From Anaerolineales bacterium (GTDB taxonomy: Bacteria; Chloroflexota; Anaerolineae; Anaerolineales; Villigracilaceae): a DNA stretch of 64,000 nt. Of this stretch, positions 32,965-40,437 are shown piece by piece. Where the stretch lies: contig JACZJC010000010.1 of assembly GCA_014860745.1 (NCBI GenBank), positions 57,435 through 121,434 of the forward strand, in the 5' to 3' direction. The notes beneath the pieces are model-generated. The model saw only the letters and a program-made list of their open reading frames with translations. It did not search any database and was not told where the DNA came from. The first letter of the stretch is position 1; each line of letters begins with the position of its first letter. A program made the position numbers and the translations under genes.

Positions 32965-34228
32965 AGATGTTGCGCATCACACTCACCGCAACCTGAATCC
33001 CATCTTCCTGGCTTAATGCCTCGCTGATAGCTTTGGCTTTCTCGTTCATCTCTTTGTTGTTCAATGCTTCAATGATGGCTTGCGCCAGATTCTCCGCGCT
33101 CAACTTTCGCTGAGGGATGGGTTTTGGCCCGACCCCGATTTTATAAACCCGCTCGCCCCAGAAGAATTGGTCAATAGCGAGAGGTAGCGTGATGGTAGGA
33201 ATTCCCGCATGCAAACTCGCGGACGTGGTCCCTGCACCGCCGTGATGGGCGGCGACTTTCACATGGCGATACAGCCAGTCATGCGGGGCATAGTCGATGG
33301 GGAATATGTTTTTCGATTTAATTTCGCTATGCCATTTTGAAGGGATGGTCAGAACAGCCTGGGTATTTGTGCGCTGCAAAGCTTCTGCGAGCATCGGCAA
33401 ATATCCCTGCGTGCCTGGGCTGCCAAATCCGATGGCGATGGGGTTCTTCGCCGAGTCAATAAATCTCTGCACTTCTCCCAACTCGGCAACTCGTTCACTC
33501 GTTTCTCCTTTTATCCTCCAATACCCTGTGATGACTTGCTTTCTGTTCCAGTCTTTTGGGCGAGGGACGATGTGTTCACTGAAGCCGTTGAGGGTGAGAG
33601 GTTGGTGAGGAAAAAGTCTCAGCGAAGGGTCAAGCAAATGGGCGGGACCCAGCCCAAAGTCCGTATGACGCGCATGGTTGATTTCCGAGCGCCACGAAAG
33701 CCATGTGGCTTGAGTCACGATCCAATGCGATAACCAGTTTCCAATTCCCAAAGAAAAACGGAACGGCAGAAGCGCGGATGAAAATTCACGGGTGGGGGTG
33801 AGGGGTTGCAGCAATGCGCGGACAGCGGGAATACCAAGACCTTCGGCGATGTGCGCGCCCCAAATCGTCGGCAAGCCATGCATAAGCAAATCCGAGCCGC
33901 GGCAGGCTTCGGCGGCGGTGTGGAGCATGCGCCGATACAGTGGACGGGCTTTTTGAAGGAAGCTGCGCGTGGAAAGCAGGGAGCGAATAGGATTTGTGCC
34001 GAGCGTCATTGGTGTGAAGTCGCCCTGCTCGATCATCAGGTCGGTGGGGTTGCCGTCGAAGGGTGCAAACTGTAGGGGCGGGGTCCCCCCGCCCTGAATG
34101 AGGTTGGCAAACCCGCGCGGCGCGGCGATTCGTACATTGTATCCTGCGTTGCGCAAGCCCTCGCCGAGGGCGATATAGGGAACCACGTCGCCGCGTGTGC
34201 CGCTGGTGAGGAGGGTGATGGTTTTCAT
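32963..34228 (-). CDS. GT1-family glycosyltransferase (UDP-glucosyl sterol/lipid transferase-like)
   Basis: A 421-residue GT-B enzyme. The start MKTITLLTSGTRGDVVPYIALG is the lipid/sterol-glucosyltransferase signature, and the donor-binding motif is HHGGAGTTSASLHAGIPTITLPLAIDQFFWGERV. It probably transfers a sugar from a UDP-sugar to a lipid or secondary metabolite. I chose ATG 34228; a longer start would be coded entirely by heptamer repeats. A GTAG-led GC hairpin (34073-34094) is inserted in frame and codes QGGGTPPLQ. The methyltransferase gene lies upstream on the same strand, separated only by a heptamer array. Confidence 0.85.
   Translation of the reverse strand: MKTITLLTSGTRGDVVPYIALGEGLRNAGYNVRIAAPRGFANLIQGGGTPPLQFAPFDGNPTDLMIEQGDFTPMTLGTNPIRSLLSTRSFLQKARPLYRRMLHTAAEACRGSDLLMHGLPTIWGAHIAEGLGIPAVRALLQPLTPTREFSSALLPFRFSLGIGNWLSHWIVTQATWLSWRSEINHARHTDFGLGPAHLLDPSLRLFPHQPLTLNGFSEHIVPRPKDWNRKQVITGYWRIKGETSERVAELGEVQRFIDSAKNPIAIGFGSPGTQGYLPMLAEALQRTNTQAVLTIPSKWHSEIKSKNIFPIDYAPHDWLYRHVKVAAHHGGAGTTSASLHAGIPTITLPLAIDQFFWGERVYKIGVGPKPIPQRKLSAENLAQAIIEALNNKEMNEKAKAISEALSQEDGIQVAVSVMRNI
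34073..34094 (+). repeat. Intragenic GTAG-led GC hairpin in the glycosyltransferase
   Basis: GGGCGGGG (34076-34083), loop TCC, CCCCGCCC (34087-34094), preceded by GTAGG. Same design as hairpins at 16946 and 38907. Confidence 0.6.
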
Positions 34229-34234
34229 GGGGTG

Positions 34235-34304
34235 TTGACGATGGACGATAGACCATTGACCATGGTTGTCCATCGTCCATCGTCCATCGTCTGCGGTCAA
34301 TCGT
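34235..34304 (+). repeat. Heptamer arrays between the methyltransferase and glycosyltransferase genes
   Basis: TTGACGA, TGGACGA, TAGACCA, TTGACCA (34235-34262), then CCATCGT three times (34270-34290), CTGCGGT, CAATCGT. The first part is almost exactly the reverse complement of the array at 32938-32964. Confidence 0.8.
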
Positions 34305-35148
34305 CGATCTTCTCAAAAACGAGGAAGCGATACTCAACAATCTTCATATAAAGACATTGCTGCAATGCCATACTCCCCAGCATGGATGGGACGATGGTGT
34401 GCTTGATGGGAAGTTTCTCGCCGAGAAAAAGCAGCGCACTGGCAAGAAAATCGGGAAGGTTGCGCAGTCGGAGATAGGGTGTGAGCTCGTCGTTCTTTTT
34501 GAGCTGCAGTTGATATTTTTTCGCGAAGGAAATGATTTGCTCCAAAGTTCGCACGCCGGGGACGTACCAGCCGTCAATATAGGCTTTGAGCCATTTGTTT
34601 TCATTCGCAGAGAACGGACGCGCCGCTTGATAGTCATCCACGAGGATGAGTTTTCCGCCTGTGCGTAAAAGACGGCTGGCTTCTTTGAAATAATTTTCAG
34701 GTTCAACCGCATGGCAAACCGCTTCGACAGAATAGACAGCATTCAGTGATTCACTCGGCAGCGGCACGGATGTGAAATCGCCTTCGGCAAAGTTGATTTG
34801 ATTCTGTAAACCAAGCTGTATAGCAGATTTCCCTGCGAGTCTGGCTTGTACAGGGCTGAGTGTCACCCCGAGGGCAGGGGCGGGGTTTTGCAAACGCGGG
34901 TGGATGTAAAACAAACTTGCGCCGACGCCGCAGCCCAAGTCCGCGATGCGGGCGTGCGTGGGTTTGAGAGATTGAATTTCATCGAGGATCAGAGAATTGG
35001 AGAAGTTTAACGCTTCTTCCAATGTCGTGACGCTGTCCTTCCATAAAGAACGGTGGATGTTCCGGGCTTTCTTACTTCCGCTGAATTTCAGGAAGAGGTT
35101 TGTGTTTTCATCGTAATACGTGCGGACGGAGTCGGTGGTAATGGGCAT
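34297..35148 (-). CDS. Class I SAM-dependent methyltransferase (tocopherol/sterol C-methyltransferase-like)
   Basis: A 283-residue methyltransferase. Motif I is ADLGCGVGASLFYI, motif II-post EGDFTSVPLPSESLNAVYSVEAV and the acidic site ILVDDYQAARPF. The arrangement resembles gamma-tocopherol and sterol methyltransferases that act on lipids. Its last residues (EKIDD) are coded by the heptamer array. With the GT1 enzyme after it, a pathway modifying a lipid or isoprenoid is plausible but unproven. ATG 35148 is preferred; an in-frame TTG two codons earlier is possible. Confidence 0.82.
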   Translation of the reverse strand: MPITTDSVRTYYDENTNLFLKFSGSKKARNIHRSLWKDSVTTLEEALNFSNSLILDEIQSLKPTHARIADLGCGVGASLFYIHPRLQNPAPALGVTLSPVQARLAGKSAIQLGLQNQINFAEGDFTSVPLPSESLNAVYSVEAVCHAVEPENYFKEASRLLRTGGKLILVDDYQAARPFSANENKWLKAYIDGWYVPGVRTLEQIISFAKKYQLQLKKNDELTPYLRLRNLPDFLASALLFLGEKLPIKHTIVPSMLGSMALQQCLYMKIVEYRFLVFEKIDD

Positions 35149-35205
35149 GGTCAAATTATAATGTAGGGGTAACTCCGTATTCGTGAGTATTCATAGGAGA
35201 GCCCA

Positions 35206-36114
35206 ATGTCACACACTTTTTTTGCCACCACCACACGCGGACTGAACCGCGACCTGCCGCCGATGCGTTTGTATGAGAAGGCAAAGAAACTAGGCATTTG
35301 GAATCCATCCGATATTGATTTTACAAAAGACAAACAAGATTGGGTGAAATTCACCGACGAGGAAAAAGACCTGTGCCTTCTGCTCCTATCCATGTTCGTG
35401 GCGGGTGAGGAGGCGGTGACGCTCGACCTGCTCCCGCTGATTCAAGCCATTGCGCAGGAAGGACGCATCGAAGAGGAAATGTTCCTGACAACGTTTCTCT
35501 TTGAAGAAGCCAAGCACACCGATTTCTTCCGCCGTTTTATGGATGATGTGGCGTTCCCCTTTCCTTTAGGGGTGGGGTCGGATTTGACTCGCTATCACGG
35601 CGACAACTACCGCCAGCTATTTTATAACTCGTTGCCCGAAGCCTTGAATGCGCTTCGCTCCGACCCGTCACCTGCCAGCCAGGTACGGGCATCCGTTACC
35701 TACAACATGATCGTCGAAGGCATTCTTGCGGAGACGGGCTACCATGCCTTTTTCACCATGCTCGAGCGCAACGACCTGCTCCCAGGTTTGCGAAAAGGCA
35801 TTGCACTGTTGAAGCAGGACGAGTCCCGCCACATTGCCTATGGCGTGTACCTGCTCTCCCGCCTCATGGCGGAACACCCCGACGAATGGGATCATCTGCA
35901 AATGCAGATGAATATGCTCCTGCCTTCCGCCATCGGCGTGATCGGCGATGCGTTTGCGCGATATGATGTGGTCCCGTTTGGGCTGGTGGAAGAGGACTTC
36001 GTCAACTATGCGATGGGACAGTTCAGCAAACGCTTCGAGAGACTCGAAAAAGCGCGCGGGGTCAGTTTGAACGAGATCAATCGCGTGGCAAGAGAGGCAG
36101 ATGAGGTTGATTAA
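35206..36114 (+). CDS. R2-like ligand-binding oxidase (Mn/Fe, R2lox)
   Basis: A 302-residue ferritin-like protein. Expected metal ligands of the M. tuberculosis R2lox map as E68, E101, H104, E171, E206 and H209, the last three shifted by four; the crosslink-forming pair is V71 and Y166 (V71 and Y162 in that protein). No R2 radical tyrosine logic or ribonucleotide reductase large subunit is nearby, so this is not an ordinary NrdB. R2lox proteins assemble a Mn/Fe centre and bind a fatty acid; their reaction is unknown. The four-residue shift coincides with VAFPFPLGVGSD, coded by a CCCCTTT...TTAGGGG stem. AGGAG precedes ATG 35206. A methyltransferase gene follows immediately. Confidence 0.9.
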   Translation: MSHTFFATTTRGLNRDLPPMRLYEKAKKLGIWNPSDIDFTKDKQDWVKFTDEEKDLCLLLLSMFVAGEEAVTLDLLPLIQAIAQEGRIEEEMFLTTFLFEEAKHTDFFRRFMDDVAFPFPLGVGSDLTRYHGDNYRQLFYNSLPEALNALRSDPSPASQVRASVTYNMIVEGILAETGYHAFFTMLERNDLLPGLRKGIALLKQDESRHIAYGVYLLSRLMAEHPDEWDHLQMQMNMLLPSAIGVIGDAFARYDVVPFGLVEEDFVNYAMGQFSKRFERLEKARGVSLNEINRVAREADEVD

Positions 36115-36924
36115 ATGGCATATAACTTTGGACTGACGGCACACGACTACGCTAAATATCGCGCAGGATTCCCCGATGAGTTCTTTGAGCGTGTTTTCAA
36201 TGAAAGGATCGTCAAAGCGGGCGATTCATTGGTGGATCTTGGCACAGGCACGGGAACTCTCGCTCGCGGGTTTGCTTCGCGGGGATGCAAAGCCATCGGC
36301 GTGGATATCGCCTCTCAACTATTGGAGCAGGCAAGGGATTTGAGCATTCAACAGGAATTGGAGGTTGAATTCCGCTTCGCAAAAGCCGAAGAGTCGGGTT
36401 TGCCCGATTCGGCATTTGATGTGGTTTCAGCCGGGCAGTGCTGGCACTGGTTCGACCGTCCGCGGGCGGCGGCGGAGGTGATGCGGCTGCTCAAGCCGAA
36501 CGGCAAAGCGTTGATCGCGCATTTCGACTGGCTTCCGCTGGATGACAATGTAGTGGATGTTACCGAAAAACTAATTCAAAAATTCAACCCGGCCTGGTAT
36601 GAGCGCTTTGGGAATAAGACAGGCATATACTCCGATTGGTTCCGCGACCTTGGCGAAGCAGGTTTTGAAAGCATTGAATCCTTTACATTTGATTTAGATG
36701 TGCCCTATACGGCCGATGCCTGGCGCGGACGCATCCGCGCGAGCTCTGGGGTGGGGGCGAGCCTATCGGACGAGGAGGTGGGCAGATTCGATTCGGAGTT
36801 AAAGTCACTGCTTGGGGTGTTTGAGCAGGCAGCAGTTAAGCCCGAAGCGGCCTTGCAGCCTGTGTTGAATATCCCGCACCGGGTCTTTGTCGTCCATGCG
36901 CGCAAGCCAAATTCCATTCTTTAA
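36115..36924 (+). CDS. Class I SAM-dependent methyltransferase
   Basis: A 269-residue enzyme with motif I VDLGTGTGTLARGF, acidic end of strand 2 (GVDIAS), and AGQCWHWFDRPRAAAEVMRLLKPNG after motif II, typical of methyltransferases acting on small molecules or lipids. Its ATG follows the R2lox stop codon directly (TAAATG), so the two are translationally coupled and may act on the same substrate. The acceptor cannot be told from sequence. Confidence 0.85.
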   Translation: MAYNFGLTAHDYAKYRAGFPDEFFERVFNERIVKAGDSLVDLGTGTGTLARGFASRGCKAIGVDIASQLLEQARDLSIQQELEVEFRFAKAEESGLPDSAFDVVSAGQCWHWFDRPRAAAEVMRLLKPNGKALIAHFDWLPLDDNVVDVTEKLIQKFNPAWYERFGNKTGIYSDWFRDLGEAGFESIESFTFDLDVPYTADAWRGRIRASSGVGASLSDEEVGRFDSELKSLLGVFEQAAVKPEAALQPVLNIPHRVFVVHARKPNSIL

Positions 36925-36929
36925 AACGG

Positions 36930-36958
36930 TTGTGCGAATTTGTCAACGGGCGTAAAAT
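36930..36958 (+). promoter_or_regulatory. Possible promoter of the corA leader
   Basis: TAAAAT at 36953-36958 with TTGTGC 17 bases upstream. The -10 is good and the -35 weak. A start near 36965 would leave the leader ORF intact. Confidence 0.4.
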
Positions 36959-36983
36959 GGTCAGGCTGAAAAGCAAGGAAATC

Positions 36984-37082
36984 ATGTATCACACCGACGA
37001 GAGCGATATAGGTACTTCTGATAATAATCCGCCCAGTACGGACGGATGGCGCACGTTTATTTTAATAATCACCATCACGTAG
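36984..37082 (+). CDS. Short leader ORF (32 residues) before corA
   Basis: ATG 36984 has AAGGAA 4 bases upstream and encodes MYHTDESDIGTSDNN followed by PPSTDGWRTFILIITIT, stop TAG. The C-terminus is hydrophobic. Its stop codon lies 1 base after the left arm of a hairpin that has an alternative partner, an arrangement known from leader-peptide attenuators. It may also be a chance ORF. An earlier ATG at 36957 overlaps the proposed -10 box. Confidence 0.4.
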   Translation: MYHTDESDIGTSDNNPPSTDGWRTFILIITIT

Positions 37083-37118
37083 GTGTGCAATGCGCCTCTG
37101 CGTGATGTTATTTCACGC
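37073..37118 (+). promoter_or_regulatory. Mutually exclusive hairpins just before the corA RBS
   Basis: CATCACG (37073-37079) can pair with CGTGATG (37101-37107). The overlapping GCGTGA (37100-37105) can instead pair with TCACGC (37113-37118), directly before AAGGAGG (37119-37125). Two competing folds next to an RBS suggest translational or transcriptional control. Confidence 0.45.
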
Positions 37119-37130
37119 AAGGAGGCAGTC

Positions 37131-38057
37131 ATGCTGACGATCTACAAAACCACGGAGCAGGGGCTCGAATCAATTGAAACGATTGCCAACGGCGCATGGG
37201 TGAATGTGGTGGACCCGACGCCCGCTGAGATCGAAAAATTGGTCAATTGGGGGATGGATATGGACTACATTAATTATTCGCTCGACCAGGATGAAATGCC
37301 GCGCATGGAACGCGATGAAGAATACACCTTCATCCTGCTTCGCATTCCCATCTACCGGGCGGAGAGCGATGTGCCGTATGCCACCGTGCCGCTCGGTATT
37401 ATGATTTTGGGGAATAAGATCATCACAGTCTGCCGCTACGACAGCGATATTTTCAGGGTGCTGGCAAATGGAAAATACCGTTTGCTGAAAACAGGCAAGC
37501 GTTACCGCCTTGCGCTTTATATCTTCCTTGAAACTTCAGCGCGTTATTTGAATTTATTGCGTGAGATCAACCGCGCCACCGAGGCGGTGGAAGACCAGCT
37601 GCAGAAATCCACGCGCAACCGCGAGGTTTTGGAATTGCTCAAATATCAAAAGAGCCTCACTTATTTTGCAACAGCGCTGCGCTCGAATGAAGTGATGATG
37701 GAACGCGTGCAAAAGACCCAGCTCTTCAATTATTATGAAGAAGATCAGGACCTGCTTGAAGATGTGCTCACCGAAAACCAGCAGGCCATTCAAATGACCA
37801 GCATTGCCACCGAGATCCTTTCCGGCATGATGGATGCCTTTGCCTCGATCATCTCGAACAATCTTAATGGCGTCATGAAGGCGCTTGCCGCGCTCACCAT
37901 CATCCTCAACATGCCGACCATTGTTGCGTCTTTTTACGGCATGAATGTGTCCCTGCCCGGCGAAGGACATCCTCTTGCATTCCTCACGGTCATCGGCCTG
38001 TCGCTCGCCCTGACGGCAGTCGCAACCTATATCTTCTACAAGCGGGATTGGTTCTAG
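37131..38057 (+). CDS. corA: CorA-family magnesium/divalent cation channel
   Basis: A 308-residue inner-membrane protein: a long cytosolic alpha/beta domain, a coiled stalk helix (about residues 130-240), and two C-terminal transmembrane helices with the selectivity motif GMN in ASFYGMNVSLPGEGHPL, ending KRDWF. It forms pentameric channels for Mg2+ (also Co2+, Ni2+). AAGGAGG with a 5-base spacing selects ATG 37131. The 206-bp leader with a short ORF and alternative hairpins hints at RNA-level control. Confidence 0.92.
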   Translation: MLTIYKTTEQGLESIETIANGAWVNVVDPTPAEIEKLVNWGMDMDYINYSLDQDEMPRMERDEEYTFILLRIPIYRAESDVPYATVPLGIMILGNKIITVCRYDSDIFRVLANGKYRLLKTGKRYRLALYIFLETSARYLNLLREINRATEAVEDQLQKSTRNREVLELLKYQKSLTYFATALRSNEVMMERVQKTQLFNYYEEDQDLLEDVLTENQQAIQMTSIATEILSGMMDAFASIISNNLNGVMKALAALTIILNMPTIVASFYGMNVSLPGEGHPLAFLTVIGLSLALTAVATYIFYKRDWF

Positions 38058-38058
38058 T

Positions 38059-38910
38059 ATGCAAGCCGAATTACTCCTCGATGCCAAAGCCACACTGGGT
38101 GAAGGTCCCGCCTGGGATGTAAAAACGCAAACCCTTTACTGGGTTGATATTCTCGAAAAAAGGATCTATGCCGGGACGGAACTGCTTGCCCAATTGGATG
38201 ATTTCATTGGCTGTCTTGCCCCGTGCAAGAATGGGAATCTCATCCTCGGCAAACGCGCCTCTTTTGTCGACTTTGAGCCCGCTTCATCCAGGCAGACGGT
38301 TCTCGCCTCTTTGAATGAATCTGCCACCAACCGCGTCAACGACGGCAAGTGTGATCCCGCTGGCCGCTTTCTCGCTGGCACCATGGACATGAACGAGAAA
38401 GACCCCCGTGGCTCACTCTATTCTTTTGACGGGAAAAATACTACAAGCCTGCTCTCCGGCATTACCATCTCCAACGGCCTTGCATGGAGTCCCGACTATA
38501 AAACCCTATATTACATCGACACTCCCACCCGAGAAGTGAAAGCCTTTGATTACGAGGTGAGCACGGGTCAACTTGCAAATCCGCGTACTGCGATCCATGT
38601 TCACGAATCTCTTGGCTGGCCCGACGGCATGACCTCCGATACCGAAGGCAATCTCTGGATCGCCATGTGGGGCGGGGCACAGGTGACGAAGTGGAATCCG
38701 GGCTCGGGCAAATTGGTGGGCCAGGTATCCACCCCAGCTTTGCATACTTCCTCCTGTGTCTTTGGCGGCAGGGATATGAACGAGCTGTACATCACCTCGG
38801 CGCGAAAGAACATGAGTGAAGCTGACCTAAAAAAATACCCGCTTTCGGGCGGGTTGTTCAAAGTGGTTACGAATATCATGGGGATGCCGACGTTTGAATT
38901 CACAATGTAG
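38059..38910 (+). CDS. SMP-30/gluconolactonase family lactonase
   Basis: A 283-residue six-bladed beta propeller, cytosolic. Metal ligands of the family are recognisable: Glu in LGEGPAWD, Asn in TNRVNDGKCDPAGR, Asn in ISNGLAWSPD and Asp in WPDGMTSD. It would hydrolyse sugar lactones with a divalent cation. The ATG is one base after the corA stop, so the two may be co-transcribed although functionally unrelated. It is followed immediately by a GC-rich hairpin. Confidence 0.9.
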   Translation: MQAELLLDAKATLGEGPAWDVKTQTLYWVDILEKRIYAGTELLAQLDDFIGCLAPCKNGNLILGKRASFVDFEPASSRQTVLASLNESATNRVNDGKCDPAGRFLAGTMDMNEKDPRGSLYSFDGKNTTSLLSGITISNGLAWSPDYKTLYYIDTPTREVKAFDYEVSTGQLANPRTAIHVHESLGWPDGMTSDTEGNLWIAMWGGAQVTKWNPGSGKLVGQVSTPALHTSSCVFGGRDMNELYITSARKNMSEADLKKYPLSGGLFKVVTNIMGMPTFEFTM

Positions 38911-38929
38911 CGGCGGGTAACCCGCCGCT
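38909..38929. terminator. GC-rich hairpin between SMP-30 and cupin genes
   Basis: AGCGGCGGG pairs with CCCGCCGCT around the loop TAA; the SMP-30 stop TAG is within GTAG at its foot. T run is weak (CTTTGTTATTT). It separates two convergent genes. Confidence 0.6.
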
Positions 38930-38935
38930 GCTTTG

Positions 38936-39364
38936 TTATTTCCATAATTTCTTCGCCAGTTCAACTACCTCGTTCTGCTGTTTACCCGTCAACCCCACAA
39001 ACGGGGAATTGGATTCCACAGTGTCGCGGTTTTCCACGATCAGAACGCGGGCATCCTTGCTGAAGGTGTGTGAATGCCACACGCCTTTCTTCACATTATA
39101 AAGTTTATATGGCTCCATATCCACCGCATGGACATTGGTGACCCTCTCTCCGCCTTCGCCGATGAAAAGGATGCAACGCCCCGCCATTAAAACAAAAACT
39201 TCATCGGTTTCCGTATGCTTTTGCATGCGGTCGATCTTTTCGGGCGTGAGATCGGGCGTGTAATTCATCAGTGCCACGCGCCAGGATTGATAGTCGACCA
39301 ATGGTTTGTAATCGGGTCCATTATGAGCGCGGATTTCAATGAGGGTTTCGGGGAGAGATTTCAT
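38936..39364 (-). CDS. Cupin-like small protein
   Basis: A 142-residue single-domain protein. The segment KHTETDEVFVLMAGRCILFIGEG, then MEPYKLYNVKKGVWHSHTFSKDARVLIVENRD, follows a cupin pattern: E-x-F-V-x-x-G in the first motif and a His-containing second motif after G-x-x-H. The first motif has His and Glu but lacks the full HxH. It may be a sugar or nucleotide-sugar binding or isomerising protein; function not assignable. It is 12 bases downstream of the HD-GYP gene on the same strand. Confidence 0.75.
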   Translation of the reverse strand: MKSLPETLIEIRAHNGPDYKPLVDYQSWRVALMNYTPDLTPEKIDRMQKHTETDEVFVLMAGRCILFIGEGGERVTNVHAVDMEPYKLYNVKKGVWHSHTFSKDARVLIVENRDTVESNSPFVGLTGKQQNEVVELAKKLWK

Positions 39365-39376
39365 TTTCCGATTTTA

Positions 39377-40366
39377 TCAGGATTCCAATTCTCTCATTTT
39401 CAAAAAATTCTCCACTACATATGGGTCGAAATGTTTGCCGGATTGCTCTTTTATATATGTCAGCGCTTTTTCCTTATCCCAGGCGGGGCGGTAGGGACGG
39501 TCGGATATCAATGCATCCCACACATCCACAACCGCGAAGATTCGCGCCACGAGCGGAATTTCCTCCCCTTTCAAGCCGCGCGGATAGCCGCTGCCATCCC
39601 ACTTTTCGTGGTGGCAGAGGGGAATATCCAATGCGGGGCGCAGGTATTCGATGGGCTGGATCATATCGTAGGCATATTGAGGATGCTGCCGCATGATCGT
39701 CCATTCCTCATCCGTTAATTTAGCCGGCTTCAAAAGAATGGAATCCGGCACGCCGAGCTTTCCGATATCATGCAGGAGCGCGCCGCGCCGCATGTAGACG
39801 AGGTCCTCCGTTTCGACGCCCATAATTGTGCCAAGCTGTTCAGAAAGCTTGGTCACGCGCAAGGTGTGGCCTTCGGTCTCTTTATCGCGCAGATCCATGG
39901 CATGAGACCAGCCTTCGATGGTGGCGTCATAAGCCGAGAGTAATTTTTCATGCGCCTGTTCGAGGTTGGCGCGTTCGTTCAATAATTTGCGATAACGGTT
40001 CAGGCGTGTGATGCCGAGCAGGCGGGCACGCAATTCGTAGCGGTCGTAGGGTTTGGTGATGTAATCATCGGCGCCGGATTCCAGCCCGTTCAAAAGCGAT
40101 TTGCGGTCGTCCAACGCGGTTAGCATAAGGATGGGAATCTCGGCCAGCAGAGGGTCGTTGCGAATGGTGCGGCAGACTTCAAAGCCGTCCATGCCCGGCA
40201 TCATTACATCCAGCAGAATTACATCCGGTAAAAGCTGGCGGGTTTTTTCCAGTGCTTCGGGGCCGCTTTGGGCCATTACGATCTGATAGCCCTGCCCATC
40301 CAAAATGGATTCTAGGGTATGCAGCCCGGCGGGCTCGTCATCTACGATCAGAATTGTGCTGGACAT
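39377..40366 (-). CDS. Response regulator with HD-GYP c-di-GMP phosphodiesterase domain
   Basis: A 329-residue protein. Receiver at 1-120 with D53 as phosphoacceptor (ILLDVMMPG) and TKPYD; a coiled linker (about 125-160); then HD-GYP with LLHDIGKLGVPD and HHEKWDGSGYPRGLKGEEIP, both motifs intact. It should degrade cyclic di-GMP when phosphorylated. It is the last of five signalling genes read on the minus strand, and the only visible second-messenger output of that cluster. Confidence 0.93.
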   Translation of the reverse strand: MSSTILIVDDEPAGLHTLESILDGQGYQIVMAQSGPEALEKTRQLLPDVILLDVMMPGMDGFEVCRTIRNDPLLAEIPILMLTALDDRKSLLNGLESGADDYITKPYDRYELRARLLGITRLNRYRKLLNERANLEQAHEKLLSAYDATIEGWSHAMDLRDKETEGHTLRVTKLSEQLGTIMGVETEDLVYMRRGALLHDIGKLGVPDSILLKPAKLTDEEWTIMRQHPQYAYDMIQPIEYLRPALDIPLCHHEKWDGSGYPRGLKGEEIPLVARIFAVVDVWDALISDRPYRPAWDKEKALTYIKEQSGKHFDPYVVENFLKMRELES

Positions 40367-40437
40367 AATTCTCTCCTAAAGATTGCAGTATATATTTACT
40401 TTATAGAATGCACCATACAGGGAATCCCGTATGGGGA

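Noticed and set aside
9304..34304. Heptamer arrays as a CRISPR array
   Set aside because: Units are 7 nt with no spacers, units differ between arrays, and no cas gene is present.
32963..35148. A transposon carrying the glycosyltransferase, bounded by the inverted arrays at 32.94 and 34.24 kb
   Set aside because: No transposase, no target-site duplication seen, and the arrays are degenerate heptamers like those elsewhere; kept only as a repeat finding.
35206..36114. Class I ribonucleotide reductase beta subunit
   Set aside because: Ligand spacing and the Val71/Tyr166 pair match R2lox, and no large subunit is nearby.
36925..37130. M-box or other known metal riboswitch upstream of corA
   Set aside because: No conserved M-box, NiCo or yybP-ykoY core could be found; only simple competing hairpins and a short ORF.
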